Source: Myxococcales bacterium UBA5297 (GTDB lineage: Bacteria > Myxococcota > Myxococcia > Myxococcales > UBA5297). Taken from it: a stretch of 18,921 nucleotides of DNA. Position 1 is the stretch's first letter. Each line of letters starts with the position of its first letter. Shown piece by piece: positions 1 to 7,250 of this stretch. Below the pieces are notes generated by a model. It did no database searches. It was not told where the DNA came from and worked only from the letters and a program-made list of their open reading frames with translations. Location of the stretch: positions 1 through 18,921 of the forward strand of contig DHSB01000106.1 in NCBI GenBank assembly GCA_002408385.1, written 5' to 3'. The translations under genes were made by a program, and so were the position numbers.

Positions 1-9
1 CCGAACGAC

Positions 10-88
10 TGTCAAACTCGGGTAGCAGCAGGCCGACTTTTTGACATCCTTCACCGCTGCGGCATCCTCGGTAGCAGCCTGTAGCACC
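10..88. promoter_or_regulatory. Candidate operator region with inverted and direct repeats upstream of the RHH gene
   Basis: TGTCAAA at 10-16 and TTTGACA at 40-46 form a perfect 7-bp inverted repeat with a 23-nt spacer. GGTAGCAGC occurs twice exactly (21-29 and 70-78), and a third GTAGCA lies at 81-86. TTGACA at 41-46 is also a perfect -35 hexamer, but I see no convincing -10 at 16-18 nt. Ribbon-helix-helix repressors commonly bind short repeats in their own promoters, so this is a plausible autoregulatory site; that role is inference. Confidence 0.35.
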
Positions 89-126
89 GTGTTGTCGTTT
101 CTCTTGGGCTGCTGGGAGGAAGCAGG

Positions 127-327
127 ATGAAGGAGACGGCAGAAGAGGTGGCCACCCACGTGCTGGTTCCGGTGTCGGTCGCAGAGAAGCTGCGCGACCT
201 TTCGCGGAAGACGCGGGTGACCCAGAGTGAGTACCTGCGCGAGGCGGTTCAGGACCTTCTCCGGAAGTACGGAGCAGCGAACCGACCCGAGCCAGGTGCT
301 TTGGAGGACGACAGGTCGAATGAGTAG
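127..327 (+). CDS. Ribbon-helix-helix (CopG/Arc-like) DNA-binding protein
   Basis: A 66-residue protein with the ribbon-helix-helix fold pattern: a short beta strand at about residues 11-18 (HVLVPVSV), helix A at about 19-29 (AEKLRDLSRKT) and helix B at about 32-47 (TQSEYLREAVQDLLRKY). The family dimerises and inserts the paired strands into the DNA major groove. The C-terminal 19 residues are charged and probably flexible. The start is set by GGGAGGA at 114-120, six bases before the ATG. Its end overlaps the next ORF by eight bases, so the two are likely one transcript. RHH proteins are often antitoxins or plasmid/phage regulators, but no toxin family is recognisable next door. It may autoregulate through the repeats upstream. 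The fold call is good; the target is unknown. Confidence 0.8.
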   Translation: MKETAEEVATHVLVPVSVAEKLRDLSRKTRVTQSEYLREAVQDLLRKYGAANRPEPGALEDDRSNE

Positions 328-538
328 CACCAACAGCGTCGCGGTCGCCGTTGCCGAGGCGAGCCAGGAGCAGGACGTCCCCGACAGTAGCGCATGGGAC
401 CAGGTGGCCAGCGGGCAGCTTGCTCTTGAGTTCGCCTCGCGGTTTGCCCTCTCTGCCCGGCCCGCCGGCGGAAGCAAAACGGGCGACCGCTCAGGGGTCA
501 AAGAGGCCATCATCCGCTGGCTCGATGAGCAGATGTAG
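320..538 (+). CDS. Small hypothetical protein coupled to the RHH regulator
   Basis: A 72-residue ORF starting at the ATG inside ATGAGTAG, where the stop of the RHH gene overlaps by eight bases. GGAGG at 303-307 lies 12 bases before this ATG. A longer reading from an ATG at 227 is possible, but it would lie inside the RHH gene in another frame. The N-terminal 30 residues are rich in Ser, Ala and acidic residues. The C-terminal part (GVKEAIIRWLDEQM) looks like an amphipathic helix. I recognise no family. The position and coupling argue for a real partner of the RHH protein, and the terminator 28 bases downstream supports a two-gene unit. It shows no toxin-like catalytic motif. Confidence 0.55.
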   Translation: MSSTNSVAVAVAEASQEQDVPDSSAWDQVASGQLALEFASRFALSARPAGGSKTGDRSGVKEAIIRWLDEQM

Positions 539-565
539 CTCGCCTTCTCCTCGCGATCCGCAGCC

Positions 566-604
566 AAGCCCGCCCGCTCCTCAGCGCGGCGGGCTTGCGC
601 TTTT
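566..604 (+). terminator. Rho-independent terminator after the RHH operon
   Basis: AAGCCCGCC (566-574) pairs with GGCGGGCTT (588-596) to form a 9-bp stem. The loop can fold further (CGC 575-577 with GCG 584-586), and TTTT follows at 601-604. It sits 28 bases after the stop of the small hypothetical gene, on the + strand. The remaining 605-768 up to the convergent gene shows nothing I can assign. Confidence 0.75.
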
Positions 605-768
605 CTGCCCGGCTCATGAGCCGCGCCACCTCGCGGGCAACGGCTCCGAGCGATTCCGGGAGCCGCCAGCAAGCTGCCAGTAAGCTGAGAGATGCAGAGG
701 AGCCTCAAGAGCTCCGGGCGGCCGCGAAGGCGTACGAAGATACGTCACCGAGCTTCTGGGCCGCAGTA

Positions 769-1848
769 TCAAGGGCCTTCGGCCGGGCCGAGCACCGGCT
801 GTGCGTCCGCCGGCTCCTCTTCGTCCTCGATCGAGCTCGAATCCCACAGACGGCCGAATGAGACCTGTCCGAGCGCGAGGAAATAGAGCCCGAAGAGCAC
901 CTGCTGCCCGAACTGCGCCGCCCACAGCACCCAGGCATAGGCCTGGATGGCCGCGTTGCTCGCAGGCTCCGGGAAGAAGAGCTGCATCCCCACGATCACC
1001 GCGCCCTGGAAGGTGCCCAGCATCCCCGGGCCGGCAGGGATCATGACCCCGACGACCAGGACCCCGAGCACCGCAAAAGCCGCGGCCAGCTCGAGCTGAA
1101 GTCCGAAGCCACGGGCGAGCAGCGCAAGCCCGAAGCCGTTGATGCCCCAGTAGACGGCGGTGAGCACGAAGAACAACGCGATCTTGCGCCGGTCGGGCAC
1201 CACCTTCAGCCCGCCGATGAAGGCATCGAGCATCCCGGCGAGCTTCTGGGCGAGCTTGGCCGACACGGGCCTGGTGAGTCGGTCGACCACGCGCACCGCG
1301 AGCTCGCGCTTGACGTACGCGACGACCAAGAAGACCAGCAGCGCGAAGAACGCGGCGAAGACGATAAGCCCGCCACCTCGCACCCAGGTCAGGGTTGCCT
1401 CGCTCTTGGTCGCGGGGGTGCTGAACAGCAACGCGACGATGAGCACGAGGGCCATGGCGATGCCGTCGACCACCCGCTCGACGACGACCGAGGCCATCGC
1501 CGCGCTGCGGCGGATCTTCCCCTTCTCCGCGATGAGCAGCGGCCGGGCCAGCTCCCCGAGCCTGAAGGGCATGACCACCAAGGCCATGAACCCGATGCCG
1601 CCGGCGCTGTTGAGCTTCTGGAAGCTGGGCTTGCCGACCGGCTCGAGGAGGATGCCCCAGCGGACGACCCGCAGGAAATGGATGGCGACGACGACCCCGA
1701 TGTAGGGGACCAGGTAGAGGTAGTTTGCGCTCCTCAACGCGAGCCAGACTTGCCGCAGGTCGGTGCCGCGCAGGGTGAGCCAGATGAAAAAGCCGCTGAT
1801 CACCAGGCTCGCGAGCACCTTGAGCGCCCTGTTCGTCGCGGCCTTCAT
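769..1848 (-). CDS. YbhN/UPF0104 family flippase-like integral membrane protein (LPG synthase TM domain)
   Basis: A 359-residue polytopic membrane protein of the lysylphosphatidylglycerol-synthase transmembrane/UPF0104 family (flippase-like domain, TIGR00374 type). About eight hydrophobic segments are visible, for example around residues 10-27, 44-60, 84-95, 126-143, 158-178, 224-246, 253-272 and 303-326. Family-typical blocks are FLRVVRWGILL (58-68), MPFRLGELARPLL (93-105), ERVVDGIAM (124-132) and PAGPGMLGTFQG (271-282). There is no soluble LPG synthetase domain, so it is the membrane half only. The C-terminal tail (about 336-359) is acidic and proline-rich. Its ATG overlaps the TGA of the PHP phosphatase gene by four bases, so translation is probably coupled. 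Members are proposed to move lipids or lipid-linked intermediates; the substrate here is unknown. Confidence 0.85.
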   Translation of the reverse strand: MKAATNRALKVLASLVISGFFIWLTLRGTDLRQVWLALRSANYLYLVPYIGVVVAIHFLRVVRWGILLEPVGKPSFQKLNSAGGIGFMALVVMPFRLGELARPLLIAEKGKIRRSAAMASVVVERVVDGIAMALVLIVALLFSTPATKSEATLTWVRGGGLIVFAAFFALLVFLVVAYVKRELAVRVVDRLTRPVSAKLAQKLAGMLDAFIGGLKVVPDRRKIALFFVLTAVYWGINGFGLALLARGFGLQLELAAAFAVLGVLVVGVMIPAGPGMLGTFQGAVIVGMQLFFPEPASNAAIQAYAWVLWAAQFGQQVLFGLYFLALGQVSFGRLWDSSSIEDEEEPADAQPVLGPAEGP

Positions 1849-2561
1849 TCTCCCAACTCCTCTCCGCGCAGGATGCGCGCCGGATTCTCGTCGAGCAGCC
1901 GCCGCACGGCCGCCGCCCCCGCTTCGTGCTCGAGCTCGCGCAGCGCCAGCGCGCCCCAGCGGACCGCGTCGTCGGACTCGTGCAGATCGGTGGCGGCTAT
2001 CGCGTAGAGCCCCGCCTCGAGCAGCCGGCGCGCGGTCTTGCGCACCGAGCGCCCGTAGCGGCCCCAGAGGCTGCCGAGGTTGAGCTGGAGCAGCGCTCCG
2101 CCGCGCACCGCGGCCTCGGCCCTGCCCAGCCCCTGGAACTCGGCGCAGCGCTCGGGATGGGCGAACACCGGGCGCACCCCCTTGCGGCGAAGCTGGAAGA
2201 CCAGCTCAGGCAGCGTCGGCACCGGCGTCTGGTACGGCGCCTCGACCAGCACGTAGCAGGTCGCGCCGATGTGCCTGCCCTTCCCCGCCAGCTCCTGCTC
2301 GAGGAACTCGGCGTCGAGGTAGTTCTCAGCATTCGGGAAGAGCGGCAGCGCGACCCCGTTCTCCTCGAGCAGCACTTTGAGCTCCTCGAGCCTGCGACCT
2401 GCGACCTCGGCTCCCGGGTAGTCGCGCCCAGCATGAGGGCTGGGCGCTGCCGCTCCGAACCCGAGCTCGACGAGCGCACGGGCCATCGCCACCGCTTCAC
2501 GGGCATCGGGGGCCCCGTCGTCTATCCCGGGCAGCAGGTGGCAGTGCAGGTCGATGAGCAT
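1845..2561 (-). CDS. PHP-domain phosphatase, CpsB/YwqE-like (tyrosine-protein phosphatase type)
   Basis: A 238-residue PHP-superfamily metal-dependent phosphoesterase. The family signature DLHCHLLPGIDDGA is at residues 4-17 (metal ligands H6, H8, D14). The other expected ligands are visible: H43 in SPHAGRDYPG, E79 in NAENYLD, H135 in FAHPERC, and D192/H194 in ATDLHESD. This arrangement matches CpsB/CapC/Wzb-like phosphatases (YwqE of Bacillus), which dephosphorylate tyrosine kinases controlling capsule and exopolysaccharide export. No polysaccharide kinase or Wzx/Wzy gene lies in this window, so the substrate is inferred from family only. It is coupled by a four-base overlap to the flippase-like gene, which fits an envelope role. 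There is no clear Shine-Dalgarno before the ATG. Confidence 0.85.
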   Translation of the reverse strand: MLIDLHCHLLPGIDDGAPDAREAVAMARALVELGFGAAAPSPHAGRDYPGAEVAGRRLEELKVLLEENGVALPLFPNAENYLDAEFLEQELAGKGRHIGATCYVLVEAPYQTPVPTLPELVFQLRRKGVRPVFAHPERCAEFQGLGRAEAAVRGGALLQLNLGSLWGRYGRSVRKTARRLLEAGLYAIAATDLHESDDAVRWGALALRELEHEAGAAAVRRLLDENPARILRGEELGE

Positions 2562-2577
2562 GGTGGAAAAGCGGCGG

Positions 2578-2607
2578 ATGATAGTCCGCTGCGCCCGGGG
2601 GCGGCAA
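2578..2607 (-). promoter_or_regulatory. Candidate promoter for the PHP phosphatase gene
   Basis: Read on the minus strand, TTGCCG (2607-2602) and TATCAT (2583-2578) are separated by 18 bases, giving 4/6 and 5/6 matches to sigma-70 hexamers. It would give a very short leader before the ATG at 2561. It is weak evidence, but it would let the PHP-flippase pair be transcribed separately from the upstream genes. Confidence 0.3.
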
Positions 2608-2615
2608 CGAGCGCG

Positions 2616-2633
2616 CGACCGGCGCGCCGGTCG
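2616..2633. repeat. Perfect 18-bp palindrome just after the dehydrogenase stop codon
   Basis: CGACCGGCGCGCCGGTCG reads identically on both strands and begins two bases past the TAA of the 2-hydroxyacid dehydrogenase gene. As RNA it forms a 7-bp stem with a CGCG loop. No T-run follows, so a classical terminator is unlikely. It may be an operator, an RNA-stabilising 3' hairpin or a processing site. Confidence 0.6.
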
Positions 2634-2635
2634 GC

Positions 2636-3628
2636 TTAGCCCCCGGAGCGCGGAGCCGTCGGCGCGTTGACTGCAAAGCGAGGGGGCCTGCCCTCGAGCA
2701 CCCGCAGCACGTCGCCCAGCGCCTTCTCGGCCATGCTCGTTCTTGTCTGCAGCGTCGAGGTCCCGACGTGCGGCAGCAAGAGCGTGCGCGGCGCGGTGGC
2801 GAGCAGCGGGTGGAGCCTCGGCTCCTGCTCATAGACGTCGAGCGCCGCGCCGCCGAGCCTGCCCTCGTGCAGCGCGCGGGCGAGCGCCTCCTCGTCCACG
2901 ACCGGGCCCCGAGAGGTGTTCACGAGCAGGGCCCCAGGCTTCATCCGCTCGATAGCGCGGGCGTCGATGAGGTGCCTGGTCTGCTCGGTCAGCGGACAAT
3001 GCAGCGAGACCACCTCGCTCAGGCTCAACAGCTCGTCGAGCGGCATCGAGCTCACCTCGAGCGCGCGCTCCTCTTCTGGTGCCAGGCGGCGACGCGAGTG
3101 GTAGACGACGCGCATGCCGAACGCTCCCGCCCGGCGCGCGAGCGCCTTTCCAATGCGCCCCATGCCGACAATGCCCAGGGTCGCCCCCGAGAGCAGCAGA
3201 CCGAGAAAGCGCGTCGGCGACCAGGCGTCGAAGCGGCCTTCGCGCAAGAACCGCTCGGAGTCGAGGAAGTGGCGCCCGGCGGCGATGATCAGCCCCATCG
3301 CAAGATCGGCGGTGGCGTCGGTCGTCGCCTCGGGCGTGTTGGTCACCCAGACGCCGAGCGACTCGGCGGCCGCGAGGTCGACGTTGTTGAAGCCCGCCGC
3401 GTAGTTGGCGACGATCTTCAGCCGCGGCGCCCCCTCGAGCAGGGCCGCATCGACGCGATCGGAGAGCATCGGCACGAAGGCGTCGGCCTCGCGCAGGCCG
3501 GCGACGAGCTCGTCGCGGGTGGCCGGGCGCTCTTGCGGCCCGGCGACGATCTCGACGCGCCCCTCGACGAACGCGAGCGCCTCGGGCGGGAGCACCCGTG
3601 AGATGAAGACTCTAGGAAGACTCGCCAT
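2636..3628 (-). CDS. D-isomer-specific 2-hydroxyacid dehydrogenase (glyoxylate/hydroxypyruvate reductase-like)
   Basis: A 330-residue NAD(P)-dependent dehydrogenase, normal length for the family. Residues 1-100 and about 290-330 form the substrate domain. The Rossmann nucleotide motif GMGRIG is at 155-160. The catalytic set is complete: R240 (VNTSRG), E269 (EQEP) and H287 (PHVG). Signature blocks [15 protein letters not shown] and [13 protein letters not shown] are present. The closest recognisable group is the GyaR/GhrB/D-glycerate dehydrogenase type, which reduces glyoxylate or hydroxypyruvate; exact substrate and cofactor cannot be read off. The start ATG at 3628 overlaps the end of the yacG gene by 17 bases. 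A long open frame continues upstream to 4762, but that part is antisense-like low-complexity Arg/Ala sequence overlapping two real genes, so it is excluded. Confidence 0.9.
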   Translation of the reverse strand: MASLPRVFISRVLPPEALAFVEGRVEIVAGPQERPATRDELVAGLREADAFVPMLSDRVDAALLEGAPRLKIVANYAAGFNNVDLAAAESLGVWVTNTPEATTDATADLAMGLIIAAGRHFLDSERFLREGRFDAWSPTRFLGLLLSGATLGIVGMGRIGKALARRAGAFGMRVVYHSRRRLAPEEERALEVSSMPLDELLSLSEVVSLHCPLTEQTRHLIDARAIERMKPGALLVNTSRGPVVDEEALARALHEGRLGGAALDVYEQEPRLHPLLATAPRTLLLPHVGTSTLQTRTSMAEKALGDVLRVLEGRPPRFAVNAPTAPRSGG

Positions 3629-3809
3629 CTTGCTTCGGAGGCAGGGGCGGCAGCCCGTCCTCGCTCTCCTCGGGCCGGCCCGGGATGCGGTAGTCGCCGT
3701 CGAGCCACTTGCCGAGGTCGACGAGCTTGCAGCGCTCGGAGCAGAACGGGAAGAACTCGTTCTGCGCGCGCGGCGGGACGGGCTTCTTGCAGGTCGGACA
3801 GCGCAACAT
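3612..3809 (-). CDS. yacG: DNA gyrase inhibitor YacG-type zinc protein
   Basis: A 65-residue protein with the YacG four-cysteine zinc site: C4 and C7 in RCPTCKK, and C23 and C27 in FCSERCK. The conserved [15 protein letters not shown] at 30-44 follows, which is diagnostic. The C-terminal 20 residues are acidic and proline-rich. E. coli YacG binds GyrB and blocks DNA binding by gyrase. In gammaproteobacteria the gene sits by coaE; here it lies 25 bases after the acyl-CoA synthetase-like gene and overlaps the start of the dehydrogenase by 17 bases, so the neighbourhood gives no functional clue. The family call is strong. Whether it inhibits gyrase in this organism is not known from sequence. 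Confidence 0.92.
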   Translation of the reverse strand: MLRCPTCKKPVPPRAQNEFFPFCSERCKLVDLGKWLDGDYRIPGRPEESEDGLPPLPPKQDGESS

Positions 3810-3834
3810 GGTCGGCTTGGTAGCCTCGCGGCCC

Positions 3835-5622
3835 TCAAGCTGTCAACGGGCGCGGGCGGGTCCGGGCCGTGGCGCACAGCTCTGCGATGCGCCTCGCATG
3901 GCGGCCCGCGATCGCCTCGCGCCGAAGCGCGCCGGAGGAAGACAGCTCGCCGGCGGCGACTGAGAAGGGCTCGGGCAGCAGGGCAAAGTCCACGATCCGC
4001 TCCTCTTCGCTCAGCTCCCGGTTCACCTGGTCGATCTGCTGAGCGATCCACCCGCGGACCACCGAGCTCTCGATGAACCGAGCCGGTTCGTCGGGCAGCG
4101 CGTGCTCGACAGCAAACCGCGCCGCCGCGTCCGGCTCGAGCGTCAGGAGCGCCGCAAGACCGGTCCCCTGTTCCCCGACGATCATCGCGTCGCGCACCAG
4201 GCGGATGCGCCGCAGGCGCTCCTCCAGCCGGCGCGGGGCCGTCTTCGCCCCGCCGCGGCGGGTGAGGAGCTCCTCTACCCGGCCGTCGATTTCGAGCAGG
4301 CCCTGTGTGCTCAGCCGTCCCGAATCCCCAGTCCTCCACCACCCGTCCGCGTCGGCCAACGGCCGCCCCTCGCCCTGCTCGAGCGCGCCGAGACAGACGT
4401 TGCCGCCGCGCACCGAGAAGACGCCCTCGTCCGACAGGCGCACCTCGAGCCCGGGGAGCGGCCGGCCCTGCGTGCCGAGGACCGCCGCCTCGGGCACGAG
4501 CACCGAGCTGACTCCACAGGTCTCGGCCTGGCCATAGACCTCGTAGAGCGGCGCGGCGAGCGAGGCGAACAGCTCGCCGACACCCTCGCCGGCCGGCCCG
4601 CCGACACAGGCGAGCAGGCGGGTCCGGTTCAATCCGAGCGACAGCTTGAGCGGATCGTGTACCAGCGTCGCGGCCAGCCGGCATCGGGCCGCCAGCGAGG
4701 GCGCGACACTCTGCTGCTCGGCCTCGCGCCTGTTGCGCTCGAGCGCGAGCCCGCGCGCCCACCTCTCGACCTTCTGGCGCTTGGGCGGCTCGGCCGACAA
4801 GCGGTCTTCGACGGTCCGCGCGAACCGTTCCCAGGCGCGAGGCGGCGCGAGCACGACGGTCGGCCGCACCTCGCGCAGCAGATCGATGGGCCGGGCCCCG
4901 GAGCGCGGCAGGTAGATCTGTGCGCCGTGGCGCAGCGCAAGGTGCAGTCCTACGGTCTGCGCGGCGGCGAGGGCGGGCGGCAGGAGGCTGAGGACCGTCT
5001 CGGCCTCGCCGAAGCCGAGGACGCGGGTGAGCTTCTCGGTCGTCCAGAGGAGGCTCTGGTGCGAGACCGCCACCGCCTTCGGTTCGGCCGTCGTGCCGCT
5101 CGTGAAGAGGACGGCGGCTCGAGAGCCGGGTGTCAGGGCCGCCATCCGCTCGTCGACCGCCGACTCGCTCGCCGCGTCGGGCCGCGCCAGCGCCGCCTCG
5201 AGGCTCGGCGCCTCGGTCGTGCCGTCACCGATACCCCACGCGCACAGCCCCGCGACGGCCTTCTCGAGCCGCTGGGCGCGGGCGAAATAGTCGCGCTCGA
5301 CGAGCAACAGCCGCGCCCCGGTGCGCCGGATTGCGGCCAGCAGCACCGCGTCGGGCCAGCGTTCGTCGAGCAGCGCCGGGGCGCCGCCTGCCGCCATCAC
5401 CCCGAGAAGCGCGATGGGCCACTCGCTCGTACCGAGGACGCACACGTTCGCGCCCGGCTCGAGCCCCAGCGACAGCAGCCCCCGGGCGCAACGGCGCCCC
5501 CGCGTCGCGAAGTCGCGCCAAAGCAAGGGATGGTAGGCGCTGCCGGAATTGCGCCAGAGCACCGGGCGGCTCGCGAGCGCCTCGGCCTTCTCGAACACCG
5601 CGTGGAGGAGCGTCGGATGCAT
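3835..5622 (-). CDS. Divergent AMP-forming acyl-CoA synthetase (long-chain FadD/FAA-like), A10 lysine missing
   Basis: A 595-residue ANL-superfamily adenylating enzyme, long-chain acyl-CoA synthetase type. In order: A3 phosphate loop [11 protein letters not shown] (174-184, two family glycines replaced by alanine), A5 YGQAE (363-367), A7 TGD (431-433), and A8 hinge [17 protein letters not shown] (447-463). Near the C-terminus, the segment matching A10 (usually LTPTLKLRR in long-chain enzymes) reads LSSSGALRR, placing alanine at about residue 565 where the catalytic lysine is expected. The family normally makes an acyl-AMP and then acyl-CoA; loss of this lysine usually cripples adenylation. 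The start at 5622 is chosen for AGAAGG in front of the ATG; a longer reading from 5673 adds 17 Arg-rich residues and is less likely. It is the first gene of the minus-strand cluster. It could be a scaffold or a thioesterification-only enzyme. Confidence 0.85.
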   Translation of the reverse strand: MHPTLLHAVFEKAEALASRPVLWRNSGSAYHPLLWRDFATRGRRCARGLLSLGLEPGANVCVLGTSEWPIALLGVMAAGGAPALLDERWPDAVLLAAIRRTGARLLLVERDYFARAQRLEKAVAGLCAWGIGDGTTEAPSLEAALARPDAASESAVDERMAALTPGSRAAVLFTSGTTAEPKAVAVSHQSLLWTTEKLTRVLGFGEAETVLSLLPPALAAAQTVGLHLALRHGAQIYLPRSGARPIDLLREVRPTVVLAPPRAWERFARTVEDRLSAEPPKRQKVERWARGLALERNRREAEQQSVAPSLAARCRLAATLVHDPLKLSLGLNRTRLLACVGGPAGEGVGELFASLAAPLYEVYGQAETCGVSSVLVPEAAVLGTQGRPLPGLEVRLSDEGVFSVRGGNVCLGALEQGEGRPLADADGWWRTGDSGRLSTQGLLEIDGRVEELLTRRGGAKTAPRRLEERLRRIRLVRDAMIVGEQGTGLAALLTLEPDAAARFAVEHALPDEPARFIESSVVRGWIAQQIDQVNRELSEEERIVDFALLPEPFSVAAGELSSSGALRREAIAGRHARRIAELCATARTRPRPLTA

Positions 5623-5679
5623 GCGCCGCCTTCTATCACAGGCCCGCGGCACCGAGGTTTGGCCGCGCGGCACGTTTCG

Positions 5680-5707
5680 TTGACAGGTCTCGGGCCATCA
5701 CCATAAT
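5680..5707 (+). promoter_or_regulatory. Near-consensus sigma-70 promoter for the acidic zinc-ribbon gene
   Basis: TTGACA (5680-5685, 6/6) and CATAAT (5702-5707, 5/6) are separated by 16 bases on the + strand. Transcription would begin near 5714, giving a leader of about 40 nt before the ATG at 5757. This is the best promoter match in the window and lies between divergent genes. Confidence 0.7.
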
Positions 5708-5756
5708 CGCGGCCTTCCATTTTCCTCATCTCACCGAGGGTGTCCGAGGACGCAGC

Positions 5757-6089
5757 ATGATGATCGATTTGACCTGCCAGAAGTGCGACGCGAGCTTCGA
5801 GATCGACGCGACGGAGCTTATCGAGGGCAACGAGCCCATCAAGTGCCCGAACTGCGACGCGAAGGCGCCCCAAGCGCTCGTCGATGACTTCGGCAACGCG
5901 CTCGGCGAGCTGGTGAAGCAGACCGCCGCGCTGAGCAAGCGGTTCCAGGTCAGCCTCGCGGTCGAAAGCGACGACCTGCCTCCTCCCTACGACGTCGAGC
6001 CCGAAGAGGAAGAAGACGAGGACGAAGAGGAGGAGGAGGAGCTCTTCGACGACCCCGAAGAGGAGTACGAGGACGACGAGGATTATTGA
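5757..6089 (+). CDS. Small zinc-ribbon protein with a long acidic C-terminal tail
   Basis: A 110-residue protein. The N-terminal zinc ribbon has C7-x2-C10 and C30-x2-C33 (TCQKC ... KCPNC), similar in spacing to MJ0042-type zinc-ribbon motifs. A short helical middle follows (about 42-68, ALVDDFGNALGELVKQTAALSKRF). Residues about 75-110 are almost entirely Glu and Asp with a few aromatics, ending EDDEDY. The start is set by GAGGA at 5746-5750, six bases before the ATG; the open frame upstream lies antisense to the acyl-CoA synthetase gene. Acidic tails of this type can mimic nucleic acid or dock basic partners, so an RNA-polymerase, ribosome or nucleoid-associated role is possible but unproven. 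No close neighbour on the same strand shares its promoter. Confidence 0.85.
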   Translation: MMIDLTCQKCDASFEIDATELIEGNEPIKCPNCDAKAPQALVDDFGNALGELVKQTAALSKRFQVSLAVESDDLPPPYDVEPEEEEDEDEEEEEELFDDPEEEYEDDEDY

Positions 6090-6456
6090 GGCTGCTTCGC
6101 CCCTTGCAACACGCCCCTCCCCGCGCCAAGGCTTCCCCCTCCATCGGCCGCGAGTGCTCGGAAGCCCGGAGAGCGGATTGCCTCGCGCCTGCCGCTGACC
6201 GGACAGGCCGCCGGGCGCACTCGGGTACCTGCTTCCTCCTCTCCGGCTGCAGCGAGGGCTCGAGCCGCGGCGGCCTCGACAGGCCGCGGCTCACTGAGCC
6301 TTCGTTTGCCCGAGCGCGACGCCTCAGCCCTCGGCGCCCACGCCCCTGCCCCCGCTTCCGCCCTCCGGCCAGCAAGATGGGCGTGTCTGCCGAATGGGCA
6401 CTCTCCAACTTAGCGTTGAAGTGGGCGCGAGAGCCGAGACCGCGCGAGGGGGGCAA
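6090..6456 (+). other. Intergenic stretch with one strong hairpin (6262-6292)
   Basis: GAGCCGCGG (6262-6270) pairs exactly with CCGCGGCTC (6284-6292), and CCT/AGG extends the stem inside with a CGG bulge. The downstream run (CCTTCGTTTG) is only weakly T-rich, so this may be a terminator for the acidic zinc-ribbon gene or a plain 3' hairpin. I see no convincing gene in the rest. The in-frame extension of the next gene from an ATG at 6394 lacks a ribosome binding site. Confidence 0.4.
6446..6453 (+). promoter_or_regulatory. Ribosome binding site deciding a GTG start
   Basis: GAGGGGGG lies immediately before GTG at 6457 (three bases from its end, seven from its GAGG core). The alternative ATG at 6394 has nothing comparable, and the GTG start begins a proper signal-like sequence. 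Confidence 0.6.
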
Positions 6457-7050
6457 GTGCTCAGGACCGGGCAGGTCGTCGCCGCGTCGCTTCTGGCCGC
6501 GCTCGGCATCGTTCTCACCTCGACCTGGGCGACGAGCTCGGACGCGAGCGCGCCAGCCGAGGGCAGCACCGAGGTCCACGTCATGGCCGTGGTGGCCTCG
6601 GAGGACGGGGCGCTCAACGCCATCTTGCTCGCTCCCGACGAGGGCGAGCCGATCCTCGCCGTGTTCGTCGAGCAGGCCGAGGCCCTGGCGATCGTGGCGC
6701 GTCTGCGCGAGGAGGAGGACTCGACCCCGCACCCGACCGACGCGGTGCGCTCGGCCATCAGCTCGCTCGGCGGCAAGGTCGAGCGCGTTGCCATCGAGGA
6801 CATCGAGCCCCTCTCCTCGCAGGGTCGCATCTTCCTCGCCCAGGGTGACAAGCGGCTGGAGCTGCCCGCCGCGGGCGCTATCTGCATCGAGATAGCGATC
6901 TCCGAAGAGGTTCCGCTGCAGGTCGACCGCAAGATGCTCGACCGCATGGGCATCACGCGCGAAGAGCTCGAGGAGATGACCCCCGACGAGGAGCCGGCCG
7001 AGCCGCAGCCCAAGCCCAGCGAGCCGGGCGACGGGCGCGTCCCTCTCTAA
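6457..7050 (+). CDS. Exported bifunctional nuclease family (DUF151/BFN) protein with degraded signature
   Basis: A 197-residue protein. Residues about 4-24 form a hydrophobic signal or anchor (QVVAASLLAALGIVL) followed by an Ala/Ser-rich linker. The DUF151 domain spans about 40-168: VMAVVASEDGALNAILLA, then AVFVEQAEALAIVARL where PIWIGxxEAxAI is usual, then HPTDAVRSAISSLGGKVERVAIEDI. The usual RPSDAIALA block is replaced by LPAAGAICIEIA (137-148), losing the conserved Arg and Asp. The C-terminal tail is Pro/Glu-rich. Known BFN proteins are cytoplasmic and have reported DNase/RNase activity. Here export plus loss of the signature suggests a repurposed, perhaps non-nucleolytic protein. An alternative start at 6394 would add 21 residues. 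The fold call is moderately strong. Confidence 0.72.
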   Translation: MLRTGQVVAASLLAALGIVLTSTWATSSDASAPAEGSTEVHVMAVVASEDGALNAILLAPDEGEPILAVFVEQAEALAIVARLREEEDSTPHPTDAVRSAISSLGGKVERVAIEDIEPLSSQGRIFLAQGDKRLELPAAGAICIEIAISEEVPLQVDRKMLDRMGITREELEEMTPDEEPAEPQPKPSEPGDGRVPL

Positions 7051-7176
7051 AGGAGAGAATCCTAAGCGCTACCCGCTGTGGCGCCTCATCGGTCTGCGGG
7101 CCAAGGGGCCGGCAGAGCGCTCTTGCGGGCGCGCGATAGAGCCGTCGCCCAGGGCCTCGCCTGGCCGGTCGCGAGC

Positions 7177-7206
7177 TTGACACTGTGCTGCCCACTTCGG
7201 TACAGA
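7177..7206 (+). promoter_or_regulatory. Candidate sigma-70 promoter for the DUF4870 gene
   Basis: TTGACA (7177-7182, 6/6) is followed after 18 bases by TACAGA (7201-7206), inside TACAGAAT; the -10 match is poor. It would give a leader of about 40 nt before the ATG at 7251. Confidence 0.4.
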
Positions 7207-7250
7207 ATCGCTCCCATCTCTGGCACCTTACGGCCACAAGGGGAGCACTC

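Noticed and set aside
227..319. Upstream start for the small hypothetical gene
   Set aside because: It lies inside the RHH gene in another frame; the ATG at 320 with the stop/start overlap is a better start.
3629..4762. N-terminal extension of the 2-hydroxyacid dehydrogenase (a 708-codon reading)
   Set aside because: It overlaps the yacG and acyl-CoA synthetase genes and has no domain. The dehydrogenase has a normal length from 3628.
5130..5756. Long N-terminal extension of the acidic zinc-ribbon protein
   Set aside because: It is antisense to the acyl-CoA synthetase gene, crosses the promoter at 5680-5707, and GAGGA marks the start at 5757.
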